A stretch of 64,000 nt of DNA, from contig WNNJ02003820.1 of assembly GCA_012934845.2 (NCBI GenBank), positions 1 to 64,000 on the forward strand. The letters are read 5' to 3'. This document shows positions 1 to 9,109 of this stretch, piece after piece. The stretch's first letter is position 1; each line of letters begins with the position of its first letter. Under the pieces are notes generated by a model that saw only the letters and a list, made by a program, of their open reading frames with translations, ran no database searches and had not been told where the DNA came from. The DNA is from Pomphorhynchus laevis (taxonomy: Eukaryota > Acanthocephala > Palaeacanthocephala > Echinorhynchida > Pomphorhynchidae). Position numbers and translations under genes: made by a program.

Positions 1-1015
1 TATTTAATAATCTATTAATTTATTAATAAATTTACTAATCTATTTATTTACTAGTTTGATATAAATCAATTTATAAAAATTGACTTTAAATTTTAAATTG
101 ATATAAATTATATGATATCTTATAGAAAAATTTTATAGTAAAATTTATTCAATTTATAGCAACTTTGATGAATCATTCATAGTTTTATAATTATTTGTTT
201 TTTTGTTTGTTTATCAACATGAATAGTAAATGTAAAATATCGAATAGCAATATAATAGACTAATATGTTGTAATATGTTCTAATATGTTATAATTAATAT
301 TAATATTAATTTATAACTACATAAGATACCAAACTTTTGTTTAACTTTTCGTACAATTAGTCATCATTTGACAAATTGTTCATTTAATCATATGAACATT
401 TGACTAAACGGTTTATTTAATAAAATGGTGATTGCTCCGTCATATTTTTGAGAAAAATATGGTTTGATTGTAAAAAGTGGTTTGTGATTGTGAGTTACTT
501 TGTTTATGTACAGATTTATTTTGAATATTCAGCTGATGTGATTTATTATAGCTTTGTGAAAATGAATCATTGATATATTAATTTATGCAGAATCATTAAT
601 AGTTTAAAAATTTTTCTACACAAAGTATAAGTTATTAATACCTTTCTTTTATGATATACGATTTTATTTATAAAATATTATATTATTAAAAAATTATTAT
701 TACAAAATTTAATGCTACGATCGTTCGACGAATACATTGGTAATATTGCATATCAACTTTCCAGAATCATTAATGGTTTAATAATTATTTATTTTTCGTT
801 TTTCAACATAAATAGTAAATGAAAAATATCGAATATTTTATAATAGCTTTATTAATTTGTGCGGCTATGTATTTTCTATATTTTAAAATTTTGTGATCAT
901 TTTTGATCAAAGCCGATACACAATCGATCAACATTCAGTTGATAGTTTATTAAGTAGAGTTGATAGTTTATAATTTGTAATTGTATTTTCTGCTAATTAT
1001 TATCAACTAAAATTA
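1..1015. other. AT-rich DNA, no gene seen
   Basis: This stretch is very AT-rich and broken by stops in all frames. I see no conserved motif, splice-flanked open frame or clear repeat boundary in it. Confidence 0.6.
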
Positions 1016-1290
1016 TATAAAAATTATATATTAAATCAACTAAATATTATTAAAAATTTATTTGAATTATTAAGCATAAATTTTTCATGGATGAATAATA
1101 AACTATATGCTTTGTATTAGAATAAGTTACACCAGATAATCAAATTTAATCAGAGGAAATACTTCATTAGCGCGTATTCGGCCCCGCTGCTATGTTGAAT
1201 AGAGGAATAGGGGTCAAAATATAATAACATAGCAGTTCCTCCTGATGACCTCTAATCCTAATTCTGATACATCGCCTGCTATTTATTATT
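1016..1290 (+). repeat. PLE 3' end plus structured terminal repeat (+ copy)
   Basis: From about 1016 to 1130 the DNA matches, in + orientation, the degraded C-terminal end of the PLE reverse transcriptase seen at 54745-55200 and 61200-61700. From about 1149 it runs into the structured repeat found a dozen times in this window. The inverted pair CTGCTATG/CATAGCAG, the CTGATGA box and a GAAA box are all present. It is the better of the two + strand copies, and it shows that the repeat always lies 3' of the RT. Confidence 0.7.
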
Positions 1291-1440
1291 CAATTCAAAA
1301 AATTTTCTTTTATTTTTAATTTCAATTTTAAATTTTTGACTTGATACACATATTAATTGTATAAAATCCTATATTTATTTATTATTTATCTTTATTTATA
1401 ATTTATATATCGTATGAAATACGTAGACTTATTATTACCT

Positions 1441-1545
1441 ATTATTACTACGTCATTTGCGCGTATTTGTCCCCATTGATAATGAAGTATGCCCCATATG
1501 TAAGGAAGAGGAATAGAGACTGAAACCTGATAGCATAAAATAATT
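1441..1545 (+). repeat. degenerate copy of the structured PLE repeat
   Basis: A decayed + strand copy of the 1149-1290 repeat. It keeps the GAAACCTGATAGCATA segment, but much of the paired region is lost. Confidence 0.5.
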
Positions 1546-1847
1546 ATATATAATTAATTATTTTTATTTTTATTTATATATCGTATAAAATAGACTCATT
1601 TGTCTGATTAATGAACTATAAAAATGATTATTCCAAAAGAGTTCAATTGCCATTGTGTGCATTAGTTATTTAAAAGAAACGAACTCGATTTTGAAAATAT
1701 AAAGATTATAGAAAATTAAAGTATTTGGTAAAATTAACTAGTAAAAGAGTCTATTTATAGACTGTATCAATAACAATGATACAGTTTAAGACAACAAAGC
1801 ATTGAGACAACGATGAATAAAAAAATTCCAACACAATTATTCCAAAA

Positions 1848-2143
1848 CTAAAAGCAGATATAACAGCGAAAAGCCATTAGAAACATATGAAATGCACGAA
1901 GGTGACAATTGCAACATCGAAGCTATGATAATATAGTTAGTATTAAATAAATAAAAAAGTATTGCTCTATGAATAAAAATTTTAAAACTGAGATACCTTT
2001 AGTATAGTGTCAATAGATCGAAGGCGATTATTCCATGCTTTTGTCGATTTACAAGAAAGCATTTTGAATGATTTGATCCTCTCATCATCCGTAATGATCG
2101 ATTGTTCGATCAAACTGTTCGAAAGTGAATTATCAATTTGCAT
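1848..2143 (-). CDS. tentative two-exon open frame with paired cysteines
   Basis: On the - strand an open frame of 49 codons (2143 to 1997) starts with ATG right after a TTTCAG acceptor and ends at AAG|GTATCT. A 74-bp intron (1923-1996) ends in CATAG. The frame then continues in the same phase for 24 codons to a TAG at 1848-1850. The second piece starts LRCCNCH and ends CYICF, so it has two CxxC-like pairs that could bind zinc. The first piece is hydrophilic. Because the ATG sits at an acceptor, an upstream exon may exist. I do not recognise the family, and the splice-site fit is the only support. Confidence 0.35.
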
Positions 2144-2149
2144 CTGAAA

Positions 2150-2975
2150 GCATAAAGTTGTGGAAAATTATCTTTAAGAAAATATACCATATCAGTTATT
2201 AGCCGAATAACTTAAAACTGTTTTAAATAATTTTCACAAGGATAAACGGTACAACAAATTAAAAATAAAATTAATTTAACAAGTTCTTAGAAGAGTAAGA
2301 AATTTGGTAATTTAAAAAGTAAGTATAGTTTTTTCAATTGTAAATATCTTGATTCAAGGAAAGTTGATTTATTCAAAATATAAAATGTAAATGCCAATTT
2401 ATTTGATTACGGAATAAAACATGCAGAATAAAACAAATTATTTATACTAAGAATCTATTATCAAAAATAATCTATAATTTATAAGATTATATAGTGATTT
2501 TCTCGTGAAATGATTATAATGCTGATTCAAGTAATTTACATATCAATAAAAATTGTAAACACAAAAGTATATCTCACTTGGAAATTAGTAAACTTATTAC
2601 ATAATCATTTACTTTTCCAAAAATATACAGAATACATTTCTCATAAGCAGAATTTATTAATCACTCTAAATAATTAAACCTGATATAAAATGCATAGTCC
2701 AACAATCATACTGAAATGATGCACGTGTTTTTATCATTTTAAAAAAAATTATAAATAAATAAAAATGATAAATAAAATACATTTTCTGTGACATTTTTGT
2801 TATTTTAAATTTATCTTTAAAAAATATGGAGTTGATTTATATATTTTACTATTTTCTGTTTGATTTTTTTATAGTAAAAATTCTTAATAAAATTTAATAA
2901 TTAAATAATATAATAAAAAATTATTAGGAGATTTTTTTACAATTTATATCAAGTTATAAAAAATGAAATTTAAAA
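2150..2975. other. AT-rich spacer, no gene seen
   Basis: Low-complexity AT-rich DNA with no open frame flanked by plausible splice sites and no recognisable repeat, up to the structured repeat that starts near 2976. Confidence 0.5.
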
Positions 2976-3145
2976 TAAACGTCATTTTTATGAATTGACT
3001 AATAAATAACAGACGTTGTATCAGAATAAGAATTAGAGGTCATCAGGAGGAACTGCTATGCTATCAGGTTTCGGACCCTAACTCCTCTACCCAACATAGC
3101 AGCGGGGCCAAATACATGCTAATGATGTATTTCCTCTGATAAAAC
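2976..3145 (-). repeat. structured PLE terminal repeat, copy 3
   Basis: Copy of the 61965-62292 repeat. It contains the AACGTC/GACGTT inverted pair, the CTGCTATG/CATAGCAG pair, a degenerate GGCCCC/GGGGCC pair and the AAATACAT/ATGTATTT hairpin. PLE reverse-transcriptase debris follows it on the right, so the repeat is downstream of the RT on the - strand. Confidence 0.8.
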
Positions 3146-3319
3146 TATCTAGTATCTTTTTCTAATACAAAGTATATTATTTATTATCCATCCATAAAAA
3201 TTTGCCACTTAAGAGTTTAAATTTATTCTTTATATTATTGTGTTGATTTATATATTTTACTATTTTCTGCTTGATGTTATTTTTAAATCAAGTTAAAATA
3301 AAAAATTGAAATTTTAAAT

Positions 3320-3472
3320 AAACGTCATTTTTATAAATAGACTAATAAATAACAGACGTTGTATCAGAATAAGGATTAGAGGTCATCATGAAGAACTGCT
3401 ATGTTATCAGGTTTCGGCCCTTAACTACTCTACCCAACATAGCAATGGGGCCAAATACGTGCAAAATTACTA
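3320..3472 (-). repeat. structured PLE terminal repeat, copy 4
   Basis: Second copy in the cluster. It is truncated beyond CAATGGGGCCAAATACGTG and keeps the CTGCTATG/CATAGCA pairing. It butts directly onto the next copy. Confidence 0.8.
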
Positions 3473-3474
3473 GA

Positions 3475-3690
3475 CGATGTATAGAAATAAGGATTAGAGG
3501 TCATCACTTTTAAAATAAAAGTCAATTTTTATGAATTGACTAATAAATAACGGACGTTGTATCAGAATAAGGTTTATAGGTCATCAGGATGAACTGCTAT
3601 GCTATCAGATTTCTGCCCCTAATTCTTCCACCCAACATAGCACCAAACGAAATACATGCTAATGATGTATTTCCTCTGATGAAATAACTA
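3475..3690 (-). repeat. structured PLE terminal repeat, truncated copy joined to a fuller copy
   Basis: A short 5' piece (3475-3508) ends at AGAGGTCATCAC and is joined directly to a fuller copy (3509-3690). The junction suggests recombination between repeat copies. Confidence 0.7.
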
Positions 3691-3994
3691 TTTTCTGCTT
3701 GATTTTATTTTTATAGTAACCTAGTTTAAAATGTGCATCTATTAAATTATTTAAATGATTTTGAAGAAAACCGATATCGTTGGTTTTCCTAAAAAGCTGT
3801 TAAAGCTTTTACTATTAAGAAAGCTTACATTTAAGAAAGCTTACATCAAAAAGTTTAAATCAGCTTACATTCTAAAATTTTAAATTGAAATTTTAATTGT
3901 AATTGAAATTTAATTTTATTAATATGTTTCTTGTAAATTTAAATATGTCATCTTTACGATATAATGTCGGCGACCGATGATATTTAAAAAATTG

Positions 3995-4172
3995 AAATTT
4001 AAAATAAAAGTCAATTTTTATGAATTGACTAATAAATAACAGACGTTGTATCAGAATAAAAATTGGAGGTCATCAGGAGGAACTGCTATGCTATCAGGTT
4101 TCGACCCCTAACTCCTCTAACCAGCATTGCAGCGGGGCCAAATACATGTTAATGATGTATTTCCTCTGAAAT
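3995..4172 (-). repeat. structured PLE terminal repeat, copy 6
   Basis: Copy with an intact CTGCTATG arm and a slightly altered partner (CATTGCAG). PLE RT C-terminal debris follows it, as with copy 3. Confidence 0.75.
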
Positions 4173-5045
4173 AACTATCTAGTATCTTATTCTAATACAA
4201 AGTATATTATTTATTATCCATCCATAAAAATTTGCCACTTAAGAGTTTAAATTTATTCTTTATATTATTGTGTTGATTTATATATTTAACTATTTTCTGT
4301 TTGATGATATTTTTATAGTAACCTAGTTTAAAATATGTATCTATTAAATTATTTAAATGATTTTGAAGAAAACCGATATCGTTGGTTTTCCTAAAAAGCT
4401 GTTAACGCTTTTACTATTAAGAAAGCTTACATTTAAGAAAGCTTACATCAAAAAGTTTAAATCAGCTTACATTCTAAAAATTTATTCCTTTTGTGTGTTC
4501 TATAAATTCTTTTGTGGAATTAATAATGAAATAGTTTCTATACCATTATAAATTTCGATTTCCATGTTAATGTGTGCTTTAATTACTTTAAGTATTTTAT
4601 TCATATAAGCAGAAAGCGGTTTTAATGTACATTTAAACGCACTACATATGAACCTAGGTTTTATTGGATTTTTATGTAATTTTGGATTCCAATATAATAT
4701 AGGTATAGTTTTATTATCTCATTCAATTTTTATACCCTTCTTATCCATTATAGAACAATGAATTGTAATAATTGTTTCTAAACTTAACTCACTACATTCA
4801 TATGTTGCATTTATATTTAAATCATTAGAATTAACCTCTTTCATTAGAATATCATAATAATGCCTTTTGCATATGAAGTCTATAGTTGTAATTACATAGC
4901 AAATATTATTGTATAAGCAATATATAATATTATACTATATAAATAATTTTTAAACTAAAACAAATAAATAGAAAGTGTCATTTTTAAACATTTTTAACAA
5001 AAAAAGACAGGTTTACAAGAATAAAATAGACAATTAGTCAACCGA

Positions 5046-5936
5046 CTAGCTAGATAGACTGTCAGACGATTCAATAATGTGAACATTCGGACTGTTTGTT
5101 GGCATGGGGAACTCGTTAGCAAATGGGTTTTTTCTATTCTTATCAATGTTTATCTCATCTGTGAATTGAGGTGCCGGCGCCTCTTTGACTACAGGCAATC
5201 CGTGAAACGTTCTATGTCTTGAACCCCCTACACAAGTTCGCTTTCGAGCAACCTGACGAGACTGCGGACGTAGATTTTTCTTTTTCCTTTGCGGCGGAGT
5301 TTTCTTTCTCTGATGTTGCCGTCGCTGTAGGCGTCTGCTGTCGGGAATAACGTTTATTGTCTGGCGACGAAGATCAATCGCGTTGATCGTTGAGTTATTC
5401 GACGTAGATGTCGTATAGTTGTGTTGATGATTAGGCTGACGCAAATTATATCGTGGTGTAGTAGCTGGATCGTTATATCGAACGTGCTCCCTCTTATGAC
5501 GATATTCGGTATCGGATATATTAGAATCGCGCCTTATTCGCTCTCTCCATCTTTCACGTCTTTGAGGAGTGTAAACTGCAAAGTTCGTATACAAAGAATT
5601 AAAGATATCGTCAGATGAGCGTTTTAGAATCTTTGAAATCGCAGGGGTAAATATATCTTTGTATGCCCATTTATCTACTTTATTTATATTAGGTAAGGGA
5701 GCATCAACATGTAGTGGCTCTGAAATATGCAACGTTTCAAGAGTATCATCTACATCTGCGGTCGCATCTTGCTGGGATAAAGCAGAAAGAGGGGTTGGAG
5801 ATGGAAACGTTGGACTTATCGTGAATGCATTTATCAATGAAGCCGGTAATCGACGTGAATACTGTTGTTCATCAATCGAAATAACTTCGGAATCCGATGT
5901 ATCATGATGGTCTAAAATCAAGTCATTGGGCTCTTG
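5046..5936 (-). CDS. 297-codon open frame without ATG, basic low-complexity protein
   Basis: The longest - strand frame in the left 13 kb. Its first codon is a TTG, and the only internal ATG is near the C-terminus, so as it stands it is either a 3' exon (possible acceptor TATTCAG at about 5965) or part of an element ORF. The N-terminal third is acidic and Ser-rich, including a SUMO-interaction-like SEVISID. Residues 125-240 are very rich in Arg, Lys and Gln, which suggests nucleic-acid binding or nuclear location. The C-terminus is acidic and Ser-rich. PLE RT N-terminal debris lies just downstream (4550-4925), so it could be an upstream ORF of that element. I do not recognise the family. Confidence 0.45.
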   Translation of the reverse strand, partial: QEPNDLILDHHDTSDSEVISIDEQQYSRRLPASLINAFTISPTFPSPTPLSALSQQDATADVDDTLETLHISEPLHVDAPLPNINKVDKWAYKDIFTPAISKILKRSSDDIFNSLYTNFAVYTPQRRERWRERIRRDSNISDTEYRHKREHVRYNDPATTPRYNLRQPNHQHNYTTSTSNNSTINAIDLRRQTINVIPDSRRLQRRQHQRKKTPPQRKKKNLRPQSRQVARKRTCVGGSRHRTFHGLPVVKEAPAPQFTDEINIDKNRKNPFANEFPMPTNSPNVHIIESSDSLSS

Positions 5937-5969
5937 CAATGAAATTCGCTTCTCTTTGTTCTGAATACT

Positions 5970-6155
5970 TTGATCGCCTCAAGAATTATAACAAAACAAA
6001 TTATCAAATTGTTTTCATACTGTATTGATAAGCTAATTTATTCCAAAAAACAGCGATGTATTTAGGTTCGCCTCAAGAATTATAACCAAACAAATTACCG
6101 AACTGTTTTCACGCTGTAATAATACAACTAATGTATCCGAAATGCAGCGATGTAT
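5970..6155. repeat. tandem duplication of about 95 bp
   Basis: The segment from CGCCTCAAGAATTATAAC to CAGCGATGTATTT occurs twice in tandem (about 5973-6062 and 6069-6154) with several differences. It lies immediately upstream of the 5046-5936 frame. Confidence 0.75.
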
Positions 6156-6159
6156 TTGG

Positions 6160-6845
6160 GTGAACACAAAAAATTTATAAATTAAAATTGTTTATTTGAA
6201 ATTTAAAATTTTATATTTAATATTTTAAAGTTTTAATTTTTTAATTAATTTAAAAAATTTTAATTTATTCAATTAAAATTTATTAATTGAAAAATTAATT
6301 TAGTCAAACCTCTTTAATTTAAATAATAAATAATTATCTAAATCATTGATTGAATGAAGAATCAGCTCCAAAAGTTAAATTAGGAGTTTAAACTACGAAA
6401 AAATTATAAAACCGAAACGTTTCATGTTCAAAGTGAAAATACAAACATTTCAAGCATAGCTTTTAATGATATATAGAAATTCTACTAGCGTTAATAATAA
6501 ACAATAGACATTTAAACTAATGGTATAGCAAACTTATCAATTTGATCAGATTCTAAAAGCCTAAAAACTATTCATTTATTCATATATGAATAGTTCATAT
6601 ATTTTTTAATAATTGATATTTTATTGATACAAATATTTCAATTGTATCTGAACTTAATCAATTCATGAGAATATTAGTCTAGATTAGATGAAATTTACCG
6701 TGAATCATGTTTTTATAACAATTATTAGTTCAAATTCTAAAGTTGGGAGTAAATAAAGTCAAACTGGATCCGTCGATAATTATTTTTAATTTTTCAATAA
6801 TTTAAACTTCAATCTTTGCTCTTCTTGATTTTGTTATATTAAAAA
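6160..6845. other. AT-rich spacer, no gene seen
   Basis: AT-rich sequence with short homopolymer runs. No supported open frame or repeat. Confidence 0.5.
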
Positions 6846-6848
6846 AAT

Positions 6849-7134
6849 ATTTAAGGAGAGTGAGACCATTCCGCGTGAATTTCTTGTAAAACATGTAAGC
6901 CAGACGCGAAAGAATGACGAATGCCGTTTCGTCATCACAATAACTCATCAGTGCCAGATCCCTCCCACTACTGGATGCAGAGGAGTACTGGCAGTCCTCC
7001 TCTGCATCCAGTAGTGGGAGGGATCTGGCACTGATGAGGTATTGTGATGACGAAACGGTATTCGTCATTCTTTCGCGTCTGGCTTACATGTTTTACAAGA
7101 AATTCACGCGGAATGGTCTCACTCTCCTTAAATA
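6849..7134. repeat. long near-perfect palindrome (arms about 138 bp)
   Basis: The left arm (about 6849-6986) reappears as its reverse complement from about 6997 to 7134, with a spacer of roughly a dozen bases. The arms include AGGAGAGTGAGACCATTCCG and its complement and differ at only a few positions. The open frame of 88 codons across it is a by-product of the palindrome. Confidence 0.9.
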
Positions 7135-7279
7135 AAAGTTAGCCGATATTAAAGAGACCTGCGCTGGCATTTGCCAGTGCTTTTGCTAATGATCCTTTTT
7201 GGTGAAGCTGTAGTACTGATTTAGTACTCTATGATGTTACTAGAAAATTTTCTAGTACATCATTCACATTGATTCATTC

Positions 7280-7410
7280 ATTGATTCGCCGTCTGCCAGT
7301 CCTCCTCTGCATCCTGTAGTGGGAGGGATCTGGCACTGATGAGTCATTGTGATGACGAAACGGCATTCGTCATTCTTTCGCGTTTGGCTTACATGTTTTA
7401 CAATAAAATA
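7280..7410. repeat. third, single copy of the palindrome arm
   Basis: This repeats the right arm of the 6849-7134 palindrome, from the CCTCCTCTGCATCC start through GACGAAACGGCATTCGTC to TTACATGTTTTACAA, with a few substitutions. It shows the arm is a repeat unit and not a unique foldback. Confidence 0.8.
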
Positions 7411-7629
7411 ATATTATTTAAAAAGAATAAAATACTTGTTAGTCCAACAAAATTAGATATTTCAATCTCCGTAGTTATATTTTATCAGTTATTTTCTATC
7501 AGTGTCTATCGAAATTAATTTCCATTTATTCTGTTTGAAAATTCTACGATAACTTTATTATTCAAAATAATTTCGATGACCTTGATTGTTGATACAAGTG
7601 GGTATCAACAATTTCAAGTTTGGGAATAA

Positions 7630-7925
7630 AATGTTTAAAATTATTGGAGCTGGATCAAAAAAGAAGGAAAATTTTATTTAATATTTCGCTTACCTCTATT
7701 AGCATCTTCAGAAAATTACAATTTGATAAAGAATTATTGGAGCTGGATCAAAGAAAGAAGGAACATTTTATTTGATATTTCGCTAACTAATTTTAGCATC
7801 TTCAGAAATTTACAATTTGATAAATAATTATTGGAGCTGGATCAAAGAAAGAAGGAAAATTTTATTTGATATTTCGCTAACCTCTGTTAGCATCTTCAGA
7901 AAATTACAATGTTTTCTTAAATGTA
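7630..7925. repeat. three tandem terminal-repeat units of about 93 bp
   Basis: The unit begins TTATTGGAGCTGGATCAAA and ends TTCAGAAAATTACAAT, and it recurs three times (starts near 7638, 7731 and 7826). On the - strand each unit carries CTGAAGATGC, a GCTAAC/GTTAGC-type hairpin and GAAA. The same unit is found at 8740, 10668-10920, 36240, 39625 and 56025. Confidence 0.85.
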
Positions 7926-8256
7926 CATGCCTTTATAAAAAAAATTAAAACGATCGCCACTATTTTATTTGAGCAGGTAGAGCTGTTATTAACTATAACC
8001 AGCAGCGTTCACTGTTGTTTGAATTTTTAACACGATTTCGGCAACTTTTGAAGGCACATAAAACGTAATGAAAAAGGATGATTCAAAATAATTTAAAAAC
8101 AAAACGAAAATAATAACTATAATATTTTAATTCAAAATAAATAATTTGAAAAAATTAGAAAAATATAAAAATAAACAAAATTATTAGTAAAATTAAATAA
8201 AGTATAAAAACAAAATAGAAAAGATTGTTTAAACAAAAGAATCATTTACAACATCT

Positions 8257-8575
8257 TTACAGATAATTAAACGTTACGTCAGGTTTATTATTCGGCATAA
8301 TAAAATTCGAGTTTTTATGAATGTAAGAAGCCTCAAGAATTTTTCTATTCAAACAATTGGTTTCTTTTGCTAAAACAACAGTATTATTATAGTCAATATT
8401 GTGATCTAAATTTAAACTATGGTCTACAATAGCGCTACTTAGGCCCTTTTTGAGTGTGTATTTGTGTTGTTTTAATCTAGTCTCTAATGGTTGGCCAGTT
8501 TGACCCACATATATTTTACCGCATTCTAAACAAGAAAATTTATAAACAACATAATTAATTATGTTTGGATTTCTT
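8257..8575 (-). pseudogene. PLE GIY-YIG endonuclease domain fragment
   Basis: The - strand frame reads ECGKIYVGQTGQPLETR followed by LKQHKYTLKKG. This is the GIY-YIG motif region (here KIYVGQTG, then the catalytic Arg of ETRLKQH) typical of the C-terminal endonuclease of Penelope-like elements. A PLE-like NYVVYKFSC lead-in lies just before it, up to about 8575. The frame ends at 8257 with VTFNYL. There is no RT directly upstream on this strand. Confidence 0.8.
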
Positions 8576-8935
8576 TTTCTTTAAAGTATTAAATGCCTTC
8601 TTCTTTAAAATAAATATTTTCAAACAACAATGAAAGCAACTGTTTATAGCTAATAACAGAAGCACCTGCTCTAAGAAAACGGCGGCGATCATTTTAATTT
8701 TTTACAAAGGCATATACATTGAAAAAACATTGTAATTTTCTGAATATGCTTACAGAGGTTAGCGAAATAACAAACATAAATAAAACTTTTCCTTCTTTTT
8801 TGATTCAGCTGCAAAAATTCTTTGCCAACTATTTAAATTAAAATGTTTATTTAATGCGTGAACTATAATTCTCAAAATGTGAAAGAATATAAAATTGTTA
8901 ATCATTTACGTAATGTTAGTTAGCTAAATGTGTTT

Positions 8936-9044
8936 TTACATTCTTAAGTCCCGTAATCTTGTAATATGCCCCACAATAATATTGCCTACATAGTTTTTTA
9001 TTTACACAATATAATTTAGGGACGATAATAATTTTGTAATGATA

Positions 9045-9109
<65 letters not shown>

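Larger units (their letters stand above)
3146..4925 (-). mobile_element. Penelope-like element remnants (RT pieces)
   Basis: Broken pieces of a Penelope-like reverse transcriptase on the - strand. At about 4595-4715 it reads YWNPKLHKNPIKPRFI, a conserved N-terminal RT motif of PLEs. At 4175-4370 and 3150-3300 it matches the RT C-terminal end seen better at 61232-61681. A segment of about 180 bp (3700-3890) recurs almost unchanged at 4290-4480, together with its neighbouring structured repeat, so a local duplication is likely. None of the pieces could encode a full enzyme. Confidence 0.7.
7630..8830 (-). mobile_element. Penelope-like element remnant with inverted terminal repeats
   Basis: A GIY-YIG endonuclease frame (8257-8575, - strand) is flanked by related sequences in opposite orientation. 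On the left, 7630-7965 ends in ACATGCCTTTATAAA and CGATCGCC. On the right, 8683-8830 begins with the complementary GGCGATCATTTTAATT. PLEs are known to carry terminal repeats that can be direct or inverted. The RT is missing, so this is an internally deleted copy. Confidence 0.65.

Noticed and set aside
3050-3130. HDV-type ribozyme reading of the structured repeat
   Set aside because: The A-B-A'-B' order fits a pseudoknot, but there is no room for P4 and no P3 hairpin at the expected place.
4357-4551. 64-codon + frame
   Set aside because: It is antisense to PLE RT debris and repeats part of 3760-3880; low complexity.
6802-7068. 88-codon - frame
   Set aside because: It reads across both arms of the long palindrome, so its openness reflects the repeat.
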